From Burhinus oedicnemus (lineage: Eukaryota > Chordata > Aves > Charadriiformes > Burhinidae), in contig VFFE01006594.1 of assembly GCA_008921705.1 (NCBI GenBank), positions 200,980 to 264,979 on the forward strand: a stretch of DNA of 64,000 bases, written 5' to 3'. The notes below the pieces were generated by a model, which was not told where the DNA came from, searched no databases, and was given only the letters and a program-made list of their open reading frames with translations. Every line of letters starts with the position of its first letter. Position 1 is the first letter of the stretch. Positions 1-14,240 of this stretch are shown one piece after another. The position numbers were made by a program, and so were the translations under genes.

Positions 1-3000
1 TAATTGTGTCCTATTACAAGTAATCATATAACAGTTCTCTGCATAAATGTAATAACTTACACTGTAATACTTTGTATAAATAATTATTTGTATAAACGTG
101 AAACAATTTAAATTATGACTCTGTCTGAATGCTGTTTCAGGAATCTGCTCCTGTAACGGTCAAAAATCCTCTGATTTGTAGCCAGAAAGCTTTCGTTTAT
201 ATCCATTCCCTCTTAAAACATTGTTCTTTCACTGAATATAAATCAAATGCAACTCTTTCCACTCCACACCCTCCCCCGTAATTTCCCTTTTTCAAAGAAA
301 ATATGAATGGTATCTTTCCAGTAACAATGACACCAGACTTTTGGAAAATGGGTCACACAATGTAACAACGCTGACTAAAATCTTCAGGATTCTAGCATGT
401 AAAACATAATCCTGAATAATCTGGCAAAGTTATCCACAATTAAAACCACAGTCTTATAACAGGAAGTGTTAGGGAACAAAATACTAATGGACACTGTAGC
501 CCTGTACATGATAACTTGGACGTAAGGATACCCCCAGGCTTAAATTTCTCTGCTCGTCCTCTCTGCTGGGCAGATCTGAGGCAATTCCAATGTAAAAGGT
601 ACTAGAATCTGATAGCACAGTATTGTGACCAAGCTAACAGCTATGTCTATACTGCTAAAAAAGCACATGTCCCAGCCAAGCCATGTTTCTAAGGACTAGA
701 TCAGCTTCTTGTCTCTAAAGGACTGATCAGCATCTTCACTGCTTCAAGAGGGCTGAAGCAAAGCCCCTCCTGAGTCCAGTGGCCAGATCCCCACTGCACA
801 CCATCTGGCCCTCCACCTCCTCGGAGTCTGCGGTGCCCCTCTGACACGAAGACAGAGCTAATACACTGTATGCTTTTTCCATTAAAAGTGTCTCAAATGA
901 CATACACGAGTGGTCCACGGTAGGCCACCAGACTGGTGTATTGCAGCACAACACCAGGGGTACACCATGCCCTTGGGGGTGCAGAGAGTCAAACCTGAAG
1001 AAGCCTTGGAGACGGTTAGCTGAAGCAGTCTCCAAAAGAGAGACAAGGAGTGAAAAAGCAGCTGGGGTTCAGTGTTCAAGGTGACTTTCTTTCACTCTGT
1101 AGTTCAGCAGTGTAAACACAACCAGTGTGCTATTGATGTGCCCTGGGCTGTACAGTGTGAGCGTACCACTGGAATTGCAATGGCCCTGATACAGCTTCTC
1201 AGCAGTTATGAACTGGGAAAATTTTAGCCAGGGATGTCTAAAGATTCTCTGCTTGATTCCACTTCAAAGTTCATCTCTTTTCTAGTAAATGTTTTCGCTC
1301 CTTGAACACTGAGCTACATAAAGGAAAACTAAACACTTCATAAAAGAGGCACCCTCCAATTTTCAGTGTACCCTGTTTCCCATATTTCCAACATCAGTGA
1401 TTATCTGAAGAGTGTAAAACAACCCGCTTTGCAAATCCATTCTTAACCTAACAAAAGGTTAAGGCCAAGTTCCTCAGGAGAAGGGTTCTTACAGTAATTC
1501 CTACGGAATTGCAGAGTCTAAATAGAAGATGTGGAGAGTGCTCAGCAAAACTTATGTGTCTCCTAGGAGTATCTGGGGAAACTAAACAGGGAGAAAAGTG
1601 CATGTTATCCTGCTCAATCTAACCTGCTTTTGTAGAACTCTCAGCCAGGCTTATAGAGGCAGAAAAGCCATGGAGTTCCTCCAAGCATGGGCAGAAAGCG
1701 GATTTTGCATGTGCATAGTTGAAACAAGTTTCACGCAATAATAAACAATTTTCTTAGCGAATTATGGAGTTCACAACCCCCATTTACAAAACAAAAACAA
1801 AAGCCCACATAGCCTTCCCTGCTCTGCAAAAGCTGCTTAGTGTGCCAGAAGGATTTGAAAAACCTGCTTTAGTTCTCTCAGTATTAGGACCTTGTCCTTC
1901 AAGCAACCTTGTGCTCACACAGAGCTCATTTACTTCAGTAGTGCTGCACAGAGGGTTCCATCCATGCAGAGCAGACCATAGGGCTGGGGGAGTCCGCAGA
2001 TGCCTGTTGCCACCCAGCAAACACATTTACCTTGTACAAAAGGAGTCTCACAAGTTTATCTCTGTCTCTACTCCCTGTGCATTTGGTGGTAACATTTGGT
2101 TGCACATACTGTGAGAGGAACATTTAAATCAAAACCTCTTTTCAGTAGAATTTCTAAGGAAAAAAAAAAAAAGCCTTTGGAGATACTTCCAACAGAATTG
2201 TAGCAATGTTTAAACACTGGGCTTGAACATGCCTGATTTCAATATGCTCTTGACAGCCCATGGCAGACCTGCAAGATGGATCCTCATGCAAGTACAGGTA
2301 TTATCATATGATTTCTTCGACCTTACAGGATTGTAAAAGGGCTTTGACAAGAACAGACTGAGTGTTCCTCCAATAGTATCACAACATCATCTAAAAACCA
2401 GGCTTGACAGTTGCAGCAGACATCAAAAGCAGCTGCTTTAGACCTGTTTTTACAGAAGCCCGTATCACTTCTGAAACACAAAACAACACTTTCCGCCTTC
2501 TGAAAAAAATAATTTTTGTAGTTGCCTTCCCGAGCAGACCATTATGTTAAGAGAACCCTTTGCAGGTCAGATCATAATGCACTTTTTTCAGTAAGAAGCT
2601 CCAAGCAGCCCCAGTGAAGACTGACATGAGAACGCAGCCTTCAGAAACTGCAGTCATGGGAATACATCCTTCCTTTTTTTACCATGCCTTCCTTTTTCTT
2701 TCTTCTCCTATTAAGGACAGAGAACTTGATTATTTTCACTTCCCTATAGTCATTCTTCTACATCCTCTTCTTACCCCCACGCTCACTCCCCCAGTTCTTG
2801 ATATCTTCCCTTTCTGAACACCCTGATTACCTCTCTTCATCTTTTCCCTAATCTCTCTGCCATCTTAAAATCCCAGAATTTCTCCATTTCTCTCTCTAGC
2901 TATTGCTGCATCTTGCCATCTTCTCCCACCTTACTTATTGGGTTGGTTACAGTTTGATTTTTTCTCTAATTCAAACATAGAGAATCTCCAGCCTGGGTCC

Positions 3001-3200
3001 CCCGTCTCTACCCCCCAACACCCAAAAACTCCCAGTATCTCATCCTTGCTGGAGCTCAGAAGTTGTATTCCAGCTTCCGCATCATTAACATGTCAGTCAT
3101 AACTGAGATTTCATACTGCAGAAAATCTGTAAGTTTCAGCTCCTCTTATCTATCCACACAGCACCATCTTTCCATTCAAGCTCTTATCCTCCTGTGCTGC
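1..3200. other. Non-coding stretch, no gene recognised
   Basis: No frame shows a recognisable protein, and the open frames here are short and overlap on both strands. Visible structure is limited to a moderately GC-rich patch around 740-1,000, a 13-base A run at 2160-2172 and a pyrimidine-rich plus strand from about 2,670 to 3,010. The pyrimidine-rich tract could be decayed antisense CR1 sequence, but I cannot align it well enough to call it. Confidence 0.6.
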
Positions 3201-3214
3201 TATCAACAAATCAG

Positions 3215-3500
3215 AGCTGCAAGAGGTCAGGTAGTCTGCCCTGCTTTACCCAGTCCTTAATCAGGATCAAATATATCTGTTTTATTCCTAACAGGTGCTT
3301 TCCTAATCTGTCCTGGGTGTCAGAGATCCCATAACCTCCCTGGGAAATCTTTTCCAGTGCTTCACTATCCTGACCAATAGGAAGACATCCCCCTATCTAA
3401 CTTAGATGCAATTTAAGCTCACCACTTCTGGTCTGGTCCACCAGTTTTCACTGATCTTGATGGATACAATTTTTTTCCACTTCAGAGAAACTTAAGGTGC
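3215..3500 (-). mobile_element. Ancient CR1 LINE fragment, 3' region
   Basis: The plus strand reads as the antisense of the CR1 3' region. It has the block corresponding to 'acctccctgggaaatc', then 'ttccagtgcttcactatcctgac', then a short A/T-rich hinge, then 'gcaatttaagctcaccacttctgg'. These occur in the order known for old amniote CR1 copies, covering the end of ORF2 and the 3' UTR. Both ends are diffuse and the copy is strongly diverged, so the insertion is old. No reading frame survives. The strand call is firm because all blocks agree in order and direction. Confidence 0.7.
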
Positions 3501-6500
3501 TACCACAAAGATTACTTTTACTGGCTTATTGCTTTGCTGTATCAACTTATCTTTCCATCCCTCCACAGCAGCACCTCTACGCTCCCCACTTCCCCTGTAC
3601 ATCATTTGTTTTCAGGGATCTTTGTCACTTTGCCCACTGCCTTTCATTTTTCATGATGTCAGCACTTGTCTGAGTTCAATACGTCTGTGTGACAAGAGCC
3701 CAAGTCAGTCACAGCAATGATGTGAATAGGTTTAAACCTGTCCCTTATACTGAGATCCCAAAGGTGATCATGAGGCTTTAGAATGCAAATATACCCTTTT
3801 CTCTCCCTAACAGATTTCATCCAACTAAAAACTACTAGGTATTATATAATAAAAGCTAGAAAAATACCTTTTTAAGCCAAGAAAACTCAAAGCAATGAAA
3901 TCCAACGCAACACAAAGAGGAAGGTTTGGGCATGCTCCTTCCCCAGCCCACCGTAGGGTCTTGCTTTCCATAGTTCACTGCCTCACCCAGTGGCAGGCTC
4001 CTAACAATGTTCTTCTGTCCTCTACGAAAGGTGGCTGGCTCATCCCAGTCCGTCACCACAGCCTCCGTATGAGGTACAGGCTATCCACAATGACCATCTT
4101 GTCTGCCACAATTTCCATCCCTGGAACCTCTTTCACTGCTGAATAGCTTGCGATGGCATGACCAGTCTCCTTCCTGAGAGACCCAACCATTCTCTTGAAG
4201 CAACATGCTTGGATATTCTCTGTTTCCAATCAGCTTCACTATACACATCCCAGTTTTAAAAACAGGGCATTTGTGTGTTGGAGAATCCTATGTTGGCTCT
4301 CATTGGTGAGAAGAAATCTTTATGAACATGTCCCAGACCACTTACCACCTTACAAAGCATACCTCAGAAGCCTTCTTCTCTGCACTGTTTCCAAAAACCT
4401 TGACAGCAAGTAGGGTCTTGGTTTGCTAAGGCCACTGCCAGGTGTGCTGATGAGTACTTAAACTCATGTCTCAGATGGTATCCACCAACTCTCTCTTCTC
4501 AGACCACCAGAGGAATACTGAAAATCTAGCGCATGGTGCAAGTTTTAACATGCTACAGTAATAACATCTGTTTTATTATTTCTCAATTTAATACCAATAT
4601 GAAAGCAGCTGAATAAGGTCCTTTACTTACTTTCCGAAAAGAAACTAATAATGGTTCTAACTGGGGAAAAACAGTGAAACTGAAGAATGGCATTTTGCCC
4701 CTACCTTCCAACGATATGTCAGCAACGCCAAGAAATTTTTCAGCAGTGCATGATCATAGACCGTGTACAAGTTGCAAATCTCCAAGGAAAATGAAGTGTC
4801 AGACATATGGTTTTCAATTTAGTGTCTCTTGTCAGCCTGTGTCATACAATACTCCCATCATCTCAGGATGATGTTATTAAGTTATAGGGCACCTCAGGTC
4901 TCTACTTCTCACTAGATCTGTGTGCTCATGAAAACTGCTAGGTTCACCAATCCTGAAAATGAAATCCAACATACTGCTATGTTCAGCCAGGGAAATGGCA
5001 AAATACATTGCTGAATTAAATCCTGCCTCATCTACGACTCAGAGGAACGGGGTTATTTTTCAGCTCCACATCCATTTGATGACATGTCCATCAAGACTCT
5101 GAAAGTGACACCAGGGCCATCTTAGGCCTGGTTATAGTCGGATTAGATCGCTGATGCTTCAGAGAGAGGGTCATCTTCTATACAGATGAATCTGGATCCT
5201 CTGTACAGCCCTGACCCGCTGCTGCTCACTGGAGGCCTCTGTACCACAAGCTACCCGTACCAGTGGCAGTGGGGCTTTGTGATGCAGACATGTCTCCGGA
5301 AAAACTAAAGATCCTGTTATCACCATGAAATTATGGAAGATACTCTGTGTGTTATGGTGACAGACCTGCTGGGACCAGGAATTTATCACGATAGCTTCAG
5401 TTTCATGGAGATCTTTTCAAATTGAATATTAAAAAAGAAACTGGTTTTGGTTCGCCTTGTGACACACCAGAAGAGTTTCTGACACTAGAGAGTTTTTTTC
5501 TTCTCCGCCTCTTTATGTTTGGGTTTAAACACTGTAACATTTACTGAACTTTACAGGAAAATTACCCCTGTGGGATTCTGCAGTAGGCTTACTTCTTGTG
5601 GAAAAAAATCTAGTTATTTTTATTTAAAATCTATTAATGAGCATTACTAACAGTTTTTTGTACTGTTTTGACAAATGTTTATTACCTTTGTCCTTATCTT
5701 CTTCTTATATGCTATGTTTTACAGTCTTGAAAGACGAAGGAGACTAGTATACTAGAAGACCTGGCAGAAATGCAAAACCACAAAACAACCTCTTTCTTCT
5801 TGCTATTTAAAGGAACTGTACTGTATTTTATCTGTCTTGCAGGATGAGCCCCAAACTCCCTAGAAGGCAATAACATTCTGTTGACAAAATTGGCTTCAGA
5901 GCAGACATTGATTTAAAAGCAGGTTAAAAGGAAGCAAGTTTGTGACATGTCAAAACAGTCACCTGATATTTTTAAGAAATACACACAGCCAAAAGAAGCA
6001 AAAAAACACACACGGTGCTTTTAGTAATTTCTAGTACTATGCCTACCTAAGCCAGAAAGTACAGAAATGCTAGCTTTTTTCACTAAATATTTGCTAGCAT
6101 GCCAACTACAGATTGGAAGCAGAGGATGGAAACTTTTTCCTCATTAATTAGCTGGCTAACCTTTATTTTAGTGGCATATTACAATTTTTTTTATTACTTA
6201 TATTAATAAAATGGACACACAAGCTTACTAAGCCCTCTACAGGCAAACAGAAGGCCCCAACAACCTTAAGAGTTGATACTTTGAAAGAGAAATACAAAAC
6301 ATGGGTTCAAAACCAAAACACAGCATAAATTGGTGTCAGAACACTGGTTGTGATATTTCCACTTTTATTTTTTATAGTTATAGATAAAATACACATACTA
6401 ACACAGTTTCCAAATAAGGTAATTGTTATTAATTAGACACGCATTTAAGCATATATCCAACTTCATTCATCCTAAGAATCTCATTGCTTTCATGCTTAGA

Positions 6501-8410
6501 TGTTTAAAAAAATGAATATATGCAAGCTTATCAGCTGGCTGGCCTCTTACAGGAGCGAGGGCAACAAGTAGATCTTGAGGGAAGATAACAGCACACAGCT
6601 TTCTGAGACTGACATGTCATGATTGCCTTAAACTGATCAAAATCTGTGTTTCCACTGGAAGGGGTCATGCCAGACTTTCCCCAGTCATGCCGTCCAGGTG
6701 CCTGCCCTGTGTAGATACAGGAACTCATACAGCCACAGCAAGAGCTCATTCACGGATGTGATTTGGCTGAAAACTTACCTGAAAAATTTATTTTCACCAA
6801 AAGCAAATAGCAAAGTGATTACTCAATACCTAGTTGTTCCACATCTGATGGTCTGGTTCATAGAGCAGCTGTCTTCTGGAAGCCACATATATTGACCTAC
6901 ACATGCAGCATCTCTAGTCCCTTGTAAATAATTTCCACAGGGCTTTAATCAAACCTACTGAATTGCACGTAACAATCACTTCATTAGCAGAGCTCCTCTT
7001 AGGCTACATCAATACAAATAAATAAGACAGGGCGAAGGCACAGACATTGGCAATGGACTGCAGTCACCTGTTCTGTTTTAACTGTTAGCAGAACCTCTTG
7101 CATGGTTTTGGCCCATGCCAAGTAGTACTGCCCAGACAACACCCAGACACAGCTCAGGAGATAGCAGATGCCAAGGATTGTTTCCAGTAGGCAATCTGGA
7201 CACAGCATCATGTTTTGGGGATAAAGGAAGTGAGCTTGAGCATATGGAGGTGATCCATTGGCATGCTGCTTGGACTCATCGAGCACAGCCCCTGGTCAGA
7301 TCAATTTAGTGCCACAGAGGTTGCTTTCCAATCCAGCTCTTAAAGGCTGAGTTTTACAAATGGGAGATCGAGAGTGCGCCTTCCACTAGCAGTGGAAAAT
7401 ACTGCGTTGCTGGGGAATGCAGCGTAGCAACATCTGAGATGGTTTTGGCTGCCTCTGGATTGCTCAACTAATCCAGCAGTTACAAATCAAGTCCAGAAAC
7501 AGATGGGGCACTTCTGGGTATGATCATCTGGAAAGGTCTATTTGATGAAAGCCTTTGTGCACTGTGTTATCTGTGTTGGGCAAGGAAATAACAAAGGAAA
7601 CAGCTACTGGAACAATATTACGCGTGACTGCTATTCTCCCTTTGCTGTTCTCAAGCCCTTCAGTTTAAGCGCAAGTTTTCTACAGGCTTTTGGACTTCTG
7701 TCCAGTAACAAACGTGTTCCCCTTTGATCTTCATTCACACGTGATTTCTCAGACTTTCCAGTATGACTGGAGCAAGCATGTCACCAAGACTCTTCAGAGT
7801 CTGAGTAAACAAGTGAGCTGCTGGCAAACAGTTCAGAGCCCTTCCTGCAAAAAATCTAGTACAAATCAGTCACCACCTGTCACCAAACCCACAGCTAACA
7901 GCAGTCCAGACTCGGGCTTAAGAGGTGACTTGGGTTCAGTCAGCAAGGAAAGAGAAATCTATAAACTGTATCCAAGGTGATGCATGTTTCGGTAGGAATT
8001 TAGAAAATATCCATGCCCTGACTAAAAGATGCCACATCTACAAAGTGGTCTCTTTCCCCTGATAAGCTTGGCAAAGTCTTGGGTCTGTCCGTGTTTCCTT
8101 CTAGGCTGTCACCATTCAGAGCAGTTTGTCGCAGCTCCACAGATGGCACTGTCAGCTCAAGAGTCAGACACCACGCCCCTCACAGTTTTTTCTCCATAAA
8201 ACACACCACAGTCATCCCAGTGGGAAGCTCTTGAGATACACTAGTAGTTGTGTGACTATATTTTATATGATTTTCCAAGGAAAGTGGCACAAAATCCTGC
8301 ACTGTGCAATCCTGGGTAAATTATGCCCTTGATCTCATATCAACTTCACATTTTCTTCTCACAACAGCACATTTATTCCAGCTTCTGCCTTTTCACGAAA
8401 ACATGAGAAA
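3501..8410. other. Non-coding stretch, no gene recognised
   Basis: I see no recognisable protein, RNA gene or repeat family here. The open frames are under 100 codons and none resembles a known domain. Base composition is AT-rich (local runs such as 6,180-6,220), with slightly higher GC near 5,100-5,330 and 7,070-7,450. These are ordinary fluctuations for bird intergenic or intronic DNA. Confidence 0.55.
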
Positions 8411-8414
8411 CTGT

Positions 8415-9330
8415 GGCAGGAAAGGACTCCGAAGGCAGTTTGGGCCAACCCTTGCTCCACAGCAGAGTAGCCTGTCTGTACACATGCATCCCTGCCAGAT
8501 GTTTTCCTGCACTGTCCACAAAGATTTCCAGCAATGGAGACTCTTGTTGCACTTGTTCCAGTGACTGCCTGTAATATTCCAATAGTAAAAACTGCCTGTA
8601 ATATTCCAACAGTATAAAATATTGGAAAGATTTTCCCAATTTTTACAGTTTAAGTCAACACTTCTTGCTCATCCATCCTGGACATGCAAAATGGATAATT
8701 TTCTCCCTCTGCAATATTCTTGCATTTTCTAAGACTCGTGTCTTCTGCTCCCTATTTTCTCCTTGTTAGTCTTCTCCATTTATTTCATCCTTTTCTCTTA
8801 GCTCATGTTTTCTAGCCCTCTGCCTGTTCTCATTGCTATCTTTTTTTAAATTGGTCCACATCTTTCTTGAGGCACAGTGTCCGAAGCTGAAGACACTGCT
8901 CCAGATGTTCTTATCAACATGGAAAGTGCAAAAACATCACTTCACAGTTCCAGCAGACTGTTATCCCTTCCGCTTATACATCTCAGCGTGGTGCTCACCT
9001 TGTTTACAATAACATGACATCGTTACATTTATTCACCTTATTCTACCCCTTTTTTGCCCCCAGGGCCTTATTTGATGAATTGCCACATAGCAGGCTGCTG
9101 CCTGTTTTGTATTTGTTCAGTTCATTCTCCCTGCCTAAGTTCAATGTCTTTCACTTGAGCCTGTTGAATTTCCTCCTGTTTTGGAGACCATTCCTTCAGT
9201 TTTTCAAGAGTAGTTTGAGTTCTGACCTGGTCCTTAATTTCTTTTACCAGCTCCAGATCTTATGCAATTTTAACAGCATATTTTTAATTCTGTCAGTCAA
9301 ACTGTTAGGAAAATACTAAACAGCAGTGGC
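8415..9330 (-). mobile_element. Ancient CR1 LINE fragment, C-terminal ORF2 to 3' region
   Basis: Read on the plus strand, the segment follows the antisense CR1 order over some 900 bases. A block of the 'gatggagactc...ttgttccagtg' type is followed by 'ttggtccacatctttcttgaggcacagtgtccgaagctg'-type sequence. Near 9,180-9,300 comes the region opposite the ORF2 C-terminal half. All reading frames are destroyed. A small 27-base duplication lies inside (8564-8617). Divergence is high, so the copy is old and its limits are approximate. Confidence 0.65.
8564..8617. repeat. 27-base tandem duplication inside old CR1
   Basis: Two adjacent copies with a period of 27 bases share the core 'actgcctgtaatattccaa'. 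The first starts at 8564 and the second at 8591. They differ at only a few positions, so the duplication is younger than the surrounding decayed CR1. Replication slippage is the simplest origin. Confidence 0.8.
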
Positions 9331-12300
9331 CTCTGGAAAGGTATCAATGTAGCTGTTCTCAGGAAAATTACAGTTAGAAAATGACAACTGATCACTACTC
9401 TTTGGGTGCTGTTTCTTCCCCTGTTTTGCACTTGCCTGTTTCTTCCTAGTTTATCTGTAGTGTTTTATAGAATAGTTGCATAAGACCGAGTAAAATAGTG
9501 TCTCATTTAGAATAAATCCAGATTCTTAGTTCAATGACCTGTTAAGTGAATGCACATACCATAAAAGTTAGATCAGAGAGTAGCAAGGGCTTCTCACTCT
9601 CTGATTTTTACTAGCCTCTCCTCTGCAGCAGATCAGCCCATCAGTGCTTTGCTTATTCGTAAAACATAACTATCATGCAAGAGAAGTTCATTATAAGCTG
9701 TAATTTGTTTGCTATGGTTTTACAGCATCTAGAATGAGCAGATAAGGATGAAATAAAGTAGCAAAAAAAGAGAAGCGCTACAAAGCTAAAGCATTTGTTG
9801 CAAATGAGGTCTCCTTCAAATTTCTGTTTGATCAGCAATTATCCTGAACAAGAGAAAGGCTAGACAAAGAAAAGAAATTTCTCTTGTCTTAGGAAATTAT
9901 GATGAATTTAAGACACCTTTAAGAAAGAAAAAAGGCTTTGATTATTAGAGATCATTCTTAACAAAGAAAGAAAATGTCTGGAAAATTGCCTTTGAGAATA
10001 AATTTGGAAGAGGTATGTTCATGGGCTAACTTAGGGTAAAACAGCTTAAACTTGGAATTGGAAAATTAAAAATATAGTTACCTACTAAAATAAATAACAT
10101 CCATTAATACATGGAAACCAGTGACCAAAAGAGTTTAAAGGAACAAAGCAAACTTGTAAATGCAATTTCCACAGCTGAAATTATTATGCCGTATTTTAGG
10201 CCACAGCTACATTATGTTCTACTGGAAAAGTAGGTGTCACAGATTATATAACTGATTCTTCCAGGAACTGTAGTTCTACAAAACCATATATGCAAATGAG
10301 GATTTCAGGTTCAGTACTGGCCCACATGAAGATCTGCAGATACCCCTGATTAGTACAAATTGCCTGAGGAATTGACTCTAAGCAGCAATAAATGCCTGTT
10401 CACTAGAATCCTCTTTTTCAGCTTGTGTTCAGGGCTGATCAAGAATCACTAAAATTTAATACTGACTCAGATCCACCTCCACATAAAAGTAATGGCATCT
10501 GCTATTCTTTCAGTTGTAATCATGTAAATAATTTATCATCACAGAAATCTGACTAAAAATGTATTGCACAAGTAGAAGCTACTGCTCTTTCCTCCGACTG
10601 GATACTCCTTGGTGGGCAGTGTAAGAGTAAGTCTGTGCAATGGGACAAATCCCTGAACATCTTTCTGAGAATGCTGCATTACTAAAGAGAACCTGTTGGA
10701 GGCGATGTAGAAAATGAGGCCTGGATGCATGTCAGCTCTAAATACCCCACAGTCCTATCTGCAAGAGCAGGGATGTCCTTGCTGACTTCTTGCACTATGG
10801 CTCAGTCCCCGTGTTATCAATGTCACAGTCCCTGCCATGCAGCTTCCTTCTCACGTAGGAGCTCCCTGAACTCTTCCACAAGGTCTTCTTGCTGTCTTCA
10901 CAATCAAATTCGCTTTCAACATCCAGGCTTGCCAAGCTGTGTAAGCAGGGCTTGTTTGCAGACATTAGAGACATCTGCCAGTTCAAGTACCAGAAGCTTT
11001 TTGTTTATAACTGGAGATTTTACCTAAGAGAGATGAGAAATCTGAATAACCCTTCGACTCTGAAAAAGAACAGTCAGTCCTGTCAGGCACTTCTTATTTT
11101 CAGCTTTCTAGATTTTCCCTTTTTAAGTTCAGAACTTCCAGTTTTTAAGCAAGGAAGATAGTTGCAAACGCTTTAACTTTATTTAAAGCATTAATTTTTA
11201 ACTTTTTTTTTTTTTTTAAATTTTAATTAACTTACAGCCACATATTCAAAGAGGCCAAAGAAACAAGGCGTTTATTTCTCATTTATTTTCACTACCTTCG
11301 GGAACCTAATTTTCATTTGAAAGTCCAAATCCCAGTATAAAGAACTGACAGCAAATGAGCCATTCCATTAAGGAATAGTTGTTGACCACTTTTAATCCAA
11401 CACAGACTTTAGACAGATGACTGAACTGTTTAATAACTAAAATTTGAACTCTTCCAATACGAATTCCACACCGCATATTGTGCTCAGCAGTACCATCTCG
11501 CTGCCGCGTTCTGATGTCATCGCTGTGTGTACCCATCTGCTTTCTCTACCTAAAGCTGGTTTTGGCCAAAATGATGTGTTTTGCTCTGCTGTATGGAGCC
11601 TAGAGTCATGTGGCGTGGAGTGAACAGAGATCCTAAGCAGACGACAGGCTGTTTTTCCTAAGAACGATTCAGTCCTTGGCTGTGTTTGTACATTCAGGTG
11701 TGACAGTGCAGAGGAAGAGGGAGAATCAAAACACCTGAGAAGTCTGAAAGGGCAAGCTCTGCTGCAGGGGGGCACATAGATGTTGGAGACACAAAGTGAG
11801 AATTAAAATCTTACACAATGCGGCCTTCAGTTGGCCTCCTGAAGTAAACCAAGGCAAGACAAATCTGTGTACCAATTTTTGCTTTTAAATGCTTTTCCCT
11901 TAATTGTCTTGTTTCTATTGCTAAGACTAAACTATTTGTATGAAGGCCTTATTAGGTAACCGTAAAACCACAGGAATCAAAGCCAAGTTGCCTTGTTGGC
12001 AACTATGGTGGATACTCTCCTGTGAGCCACATTTGAGACTGGGCAGAGACTAGGGAGAGTGTCCTGAGATGTATGAAAGCCCAAGGCATGAGAGCTAGAG
12101 AAACAAAAGGAAGAGACAAAGATGCCAAAGATGCCGTTAATCCTACCAATGACAAGCAGTCATTCTAAAAATCAAGTCCCAAATTTCGTTTCCAAATTCA
12201 GCATCTATTCTATGTGGCCGATCAAATCCCTTCGTTCACTTCTTAGCCCTCTAGCACTCACCAAATGAGATTTCTAAGCACACTGTATTACAATCTCTTC

Positions 12301-13920
12301 CATCGTTGCTCATAATCTCTCAGAGTAAGCAAAGGCATTTTGTTCTCATGTTCACAGACAATGGCAATTTTCCTTTATCCTTTAAGACTTCACTTAAAAA
12401 ACACAGGACTGCAACTCAAAATCCCAAATACCAGCTGCATTTGTGTATGCAGACTATCATCCCTCTGCATGAGAGATGTTATAAACAGAACTTTGATAAA
12501 CAGAGGTGTATGATAAATAAATATGATATGTAAAGCTGTCAGGGACATGACAGAAATGTAAGTTTTGATTAGTGGAAAATTTGATAACCAAGGTAATACA
12601 ACAAATGAAAGTCACTGGAATCTTCTTTGTTCTTCTGGATATGCTCATTTATATAGTGAAATCCAATATTTGATATGTTTCTTATCAGCTGGTTGGCAAT
12701 GAATTTTAAATTTAAAGTTACCACCAAGCATTTGTTATTTGTCAAGCTGGAAAAAAGGAAATTGTTGAAGAAGTGACTGCTAGGAGATGACACCAACCTT
12801 GTGTTCACTTTCAGCCACAGCCCCAAATTAAAGCAATTATTTCAAAAAGACTGATGCAGACAAGTCTTCATATTGCACATTTGGATGGAGAATGACACCA
12901 TCTATATACACAGTCAGGAATAAAAATGCAAAGTTTTACCCTGGGCTTTTAGTATGCATGACAATAAAGAAACATTTGCATGTTGACTGTATTCCCTTTC
13001 AATCTGTTCAAAATCTAGAGAAGGGAGTATATGCTATAGCATTGTCTCTTCCACATCTAGTATGCTACAGTTTTCAAGTAAATCCCTACAGCTGACTACA
13101 ATCTGTTCTATCAGATGCCTTTGCAAGGTCAACATACAGTGTTGCACTATATTTATTGCTAGCTGGTGAAAATTGAGTATCATTTAAAACTTTCATCACA
13201 ACTGCAATTTGGCAAGAGATTCTATTAAAGTTCATGTCTGTGGGGATTCAAACATTGGAGTCTTATAGACAATTCTATAGCCATTTGACTTGAAAAACTC
13301 CATTTTTGCTATTTGATGCTCAGTGTTCATCTCCTTTAAATTGATGCAATTATTCAAAAATGATTTTGAGATTATTGGCTAACACTTTTGAGAAGGAGAA
13401 AGATGAGAAAATAGGGAATGAGCATTTTAAAGTAGAAATTGAAATATGTACAGCCTTACCCACTGCAGAGGAACATATTGTGGGAGATAGGCCATTGGCC
13501 GTGGGATATTATGTTTTCATTGCCAGTTCATTATTCAGATCTCTCATTCACAGAACTACCAGTTTTCTGCTGGGGGTAGCAGGATCTATGGCTCAGCTCG
13601 GAGCTTCACTACTGCAAGGAAATGACATTACAATCTTTCTACTGAAAGTCATCATATGCAAAGAAAACGTTCAATTAGCTCAAAGCTTTAAAAGGTAGGT
13701 TTGACTATTTACTGATCATATTATAACTCATAACCCTACAACACCAAACTAAAAGAGAACTTAAAGATGGCTACTGTCCCCCAAAAGCCAAGAAATACTT
13801 CAAAATATTTTATAAATTTACAAGCCTGAGCAAATTTGTCAGTCTAAATTACCCTACAAATGTTTCACCATCGTTTTCTTAACTGAATCAAAGATATTAA
13901 TGTTTCAAAAAAAAAAAAAT
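9331..13920. other. Non-coding stretch, no gene recognised
   Basis: No convincing coding sequence or element is visible. It contains a 15-base T run at 11203-11217 and a 13-base A run at 13907-13919. The open frames around 10,725-11,030 and 11,437-11,775 (both about 100 codons, with counterparts on the opposite strand) show no domain I recognise. The 12,650-13,350 section has a faint resemblance to antisense LINE sequence, too weak to annotate. Confidence 0.55.
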
Positions 13921-13924
13921 CCAA

Positions 13925-14240
13925 ATGTCACACAATCACAGAAAGATTAATGTTAGAAGAGACCTCTTTATCAAAGCAGGACTATCTTGAAAGCTAGATC
14001 AGGTTGCTTAGGGCCTTGACCAGATTAATTCTGAAAATCTCTGAGGATGCAGATTACACAGTCCCTCTGGGCACTTCATCCAGTGCTTGACCATTCTTAC
14101 AGTTAAAATATTTTTTCCTTAACTCATGACCAGTTTGGATATCATTGGAATGAAGCTGGTGTAATCTTGTTCCTCCATCTGAAAGGCATCGTTCTATGAC
14201 CATCAATCCCTGAAAAGATGTACGAGCTAAGTCAAAGTAG
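13925..14240 (-). mobile_element. Old CR1 LINE 3' end
   Basis: The left edge begins with 'cacaatcacagaaagatta' followed by 'gttagaagagacctct'. This is the antisense of the CR1 3' terminus, with the usual 'tcacagaatca...ttggaagggacctct' shape. It continues through 'gatcaggttgcttagg', 'tgggcacttcatccagtgcttgaccattcttacagt' and 'ttttttccttaactcatgacc', matching the antisense CR1 3' UTR and ORF2 end in order. The 13-base A run immediately to its left is not a tail of the element, since CR1 ends in short direct repeats and not poly(A). Confidence 0.8.

Noticed and set aside
640..1160. Possible DNA-transposon remnant with ends like 'tgtctatactgc' and 'cagtgtaaacac'
   Set aside because: The end-like strings are short and imperfect, and the interior shows no matching structure, so I could not support an element.
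12650..13350. Faint LINE reverse-transcriptase-like pattern on the minus strand (YVDLAKASD-like)
   Set aside because: Only a nine-residue likeness surrounded by unrelated sequence and stops. Not enough to separate from chance.
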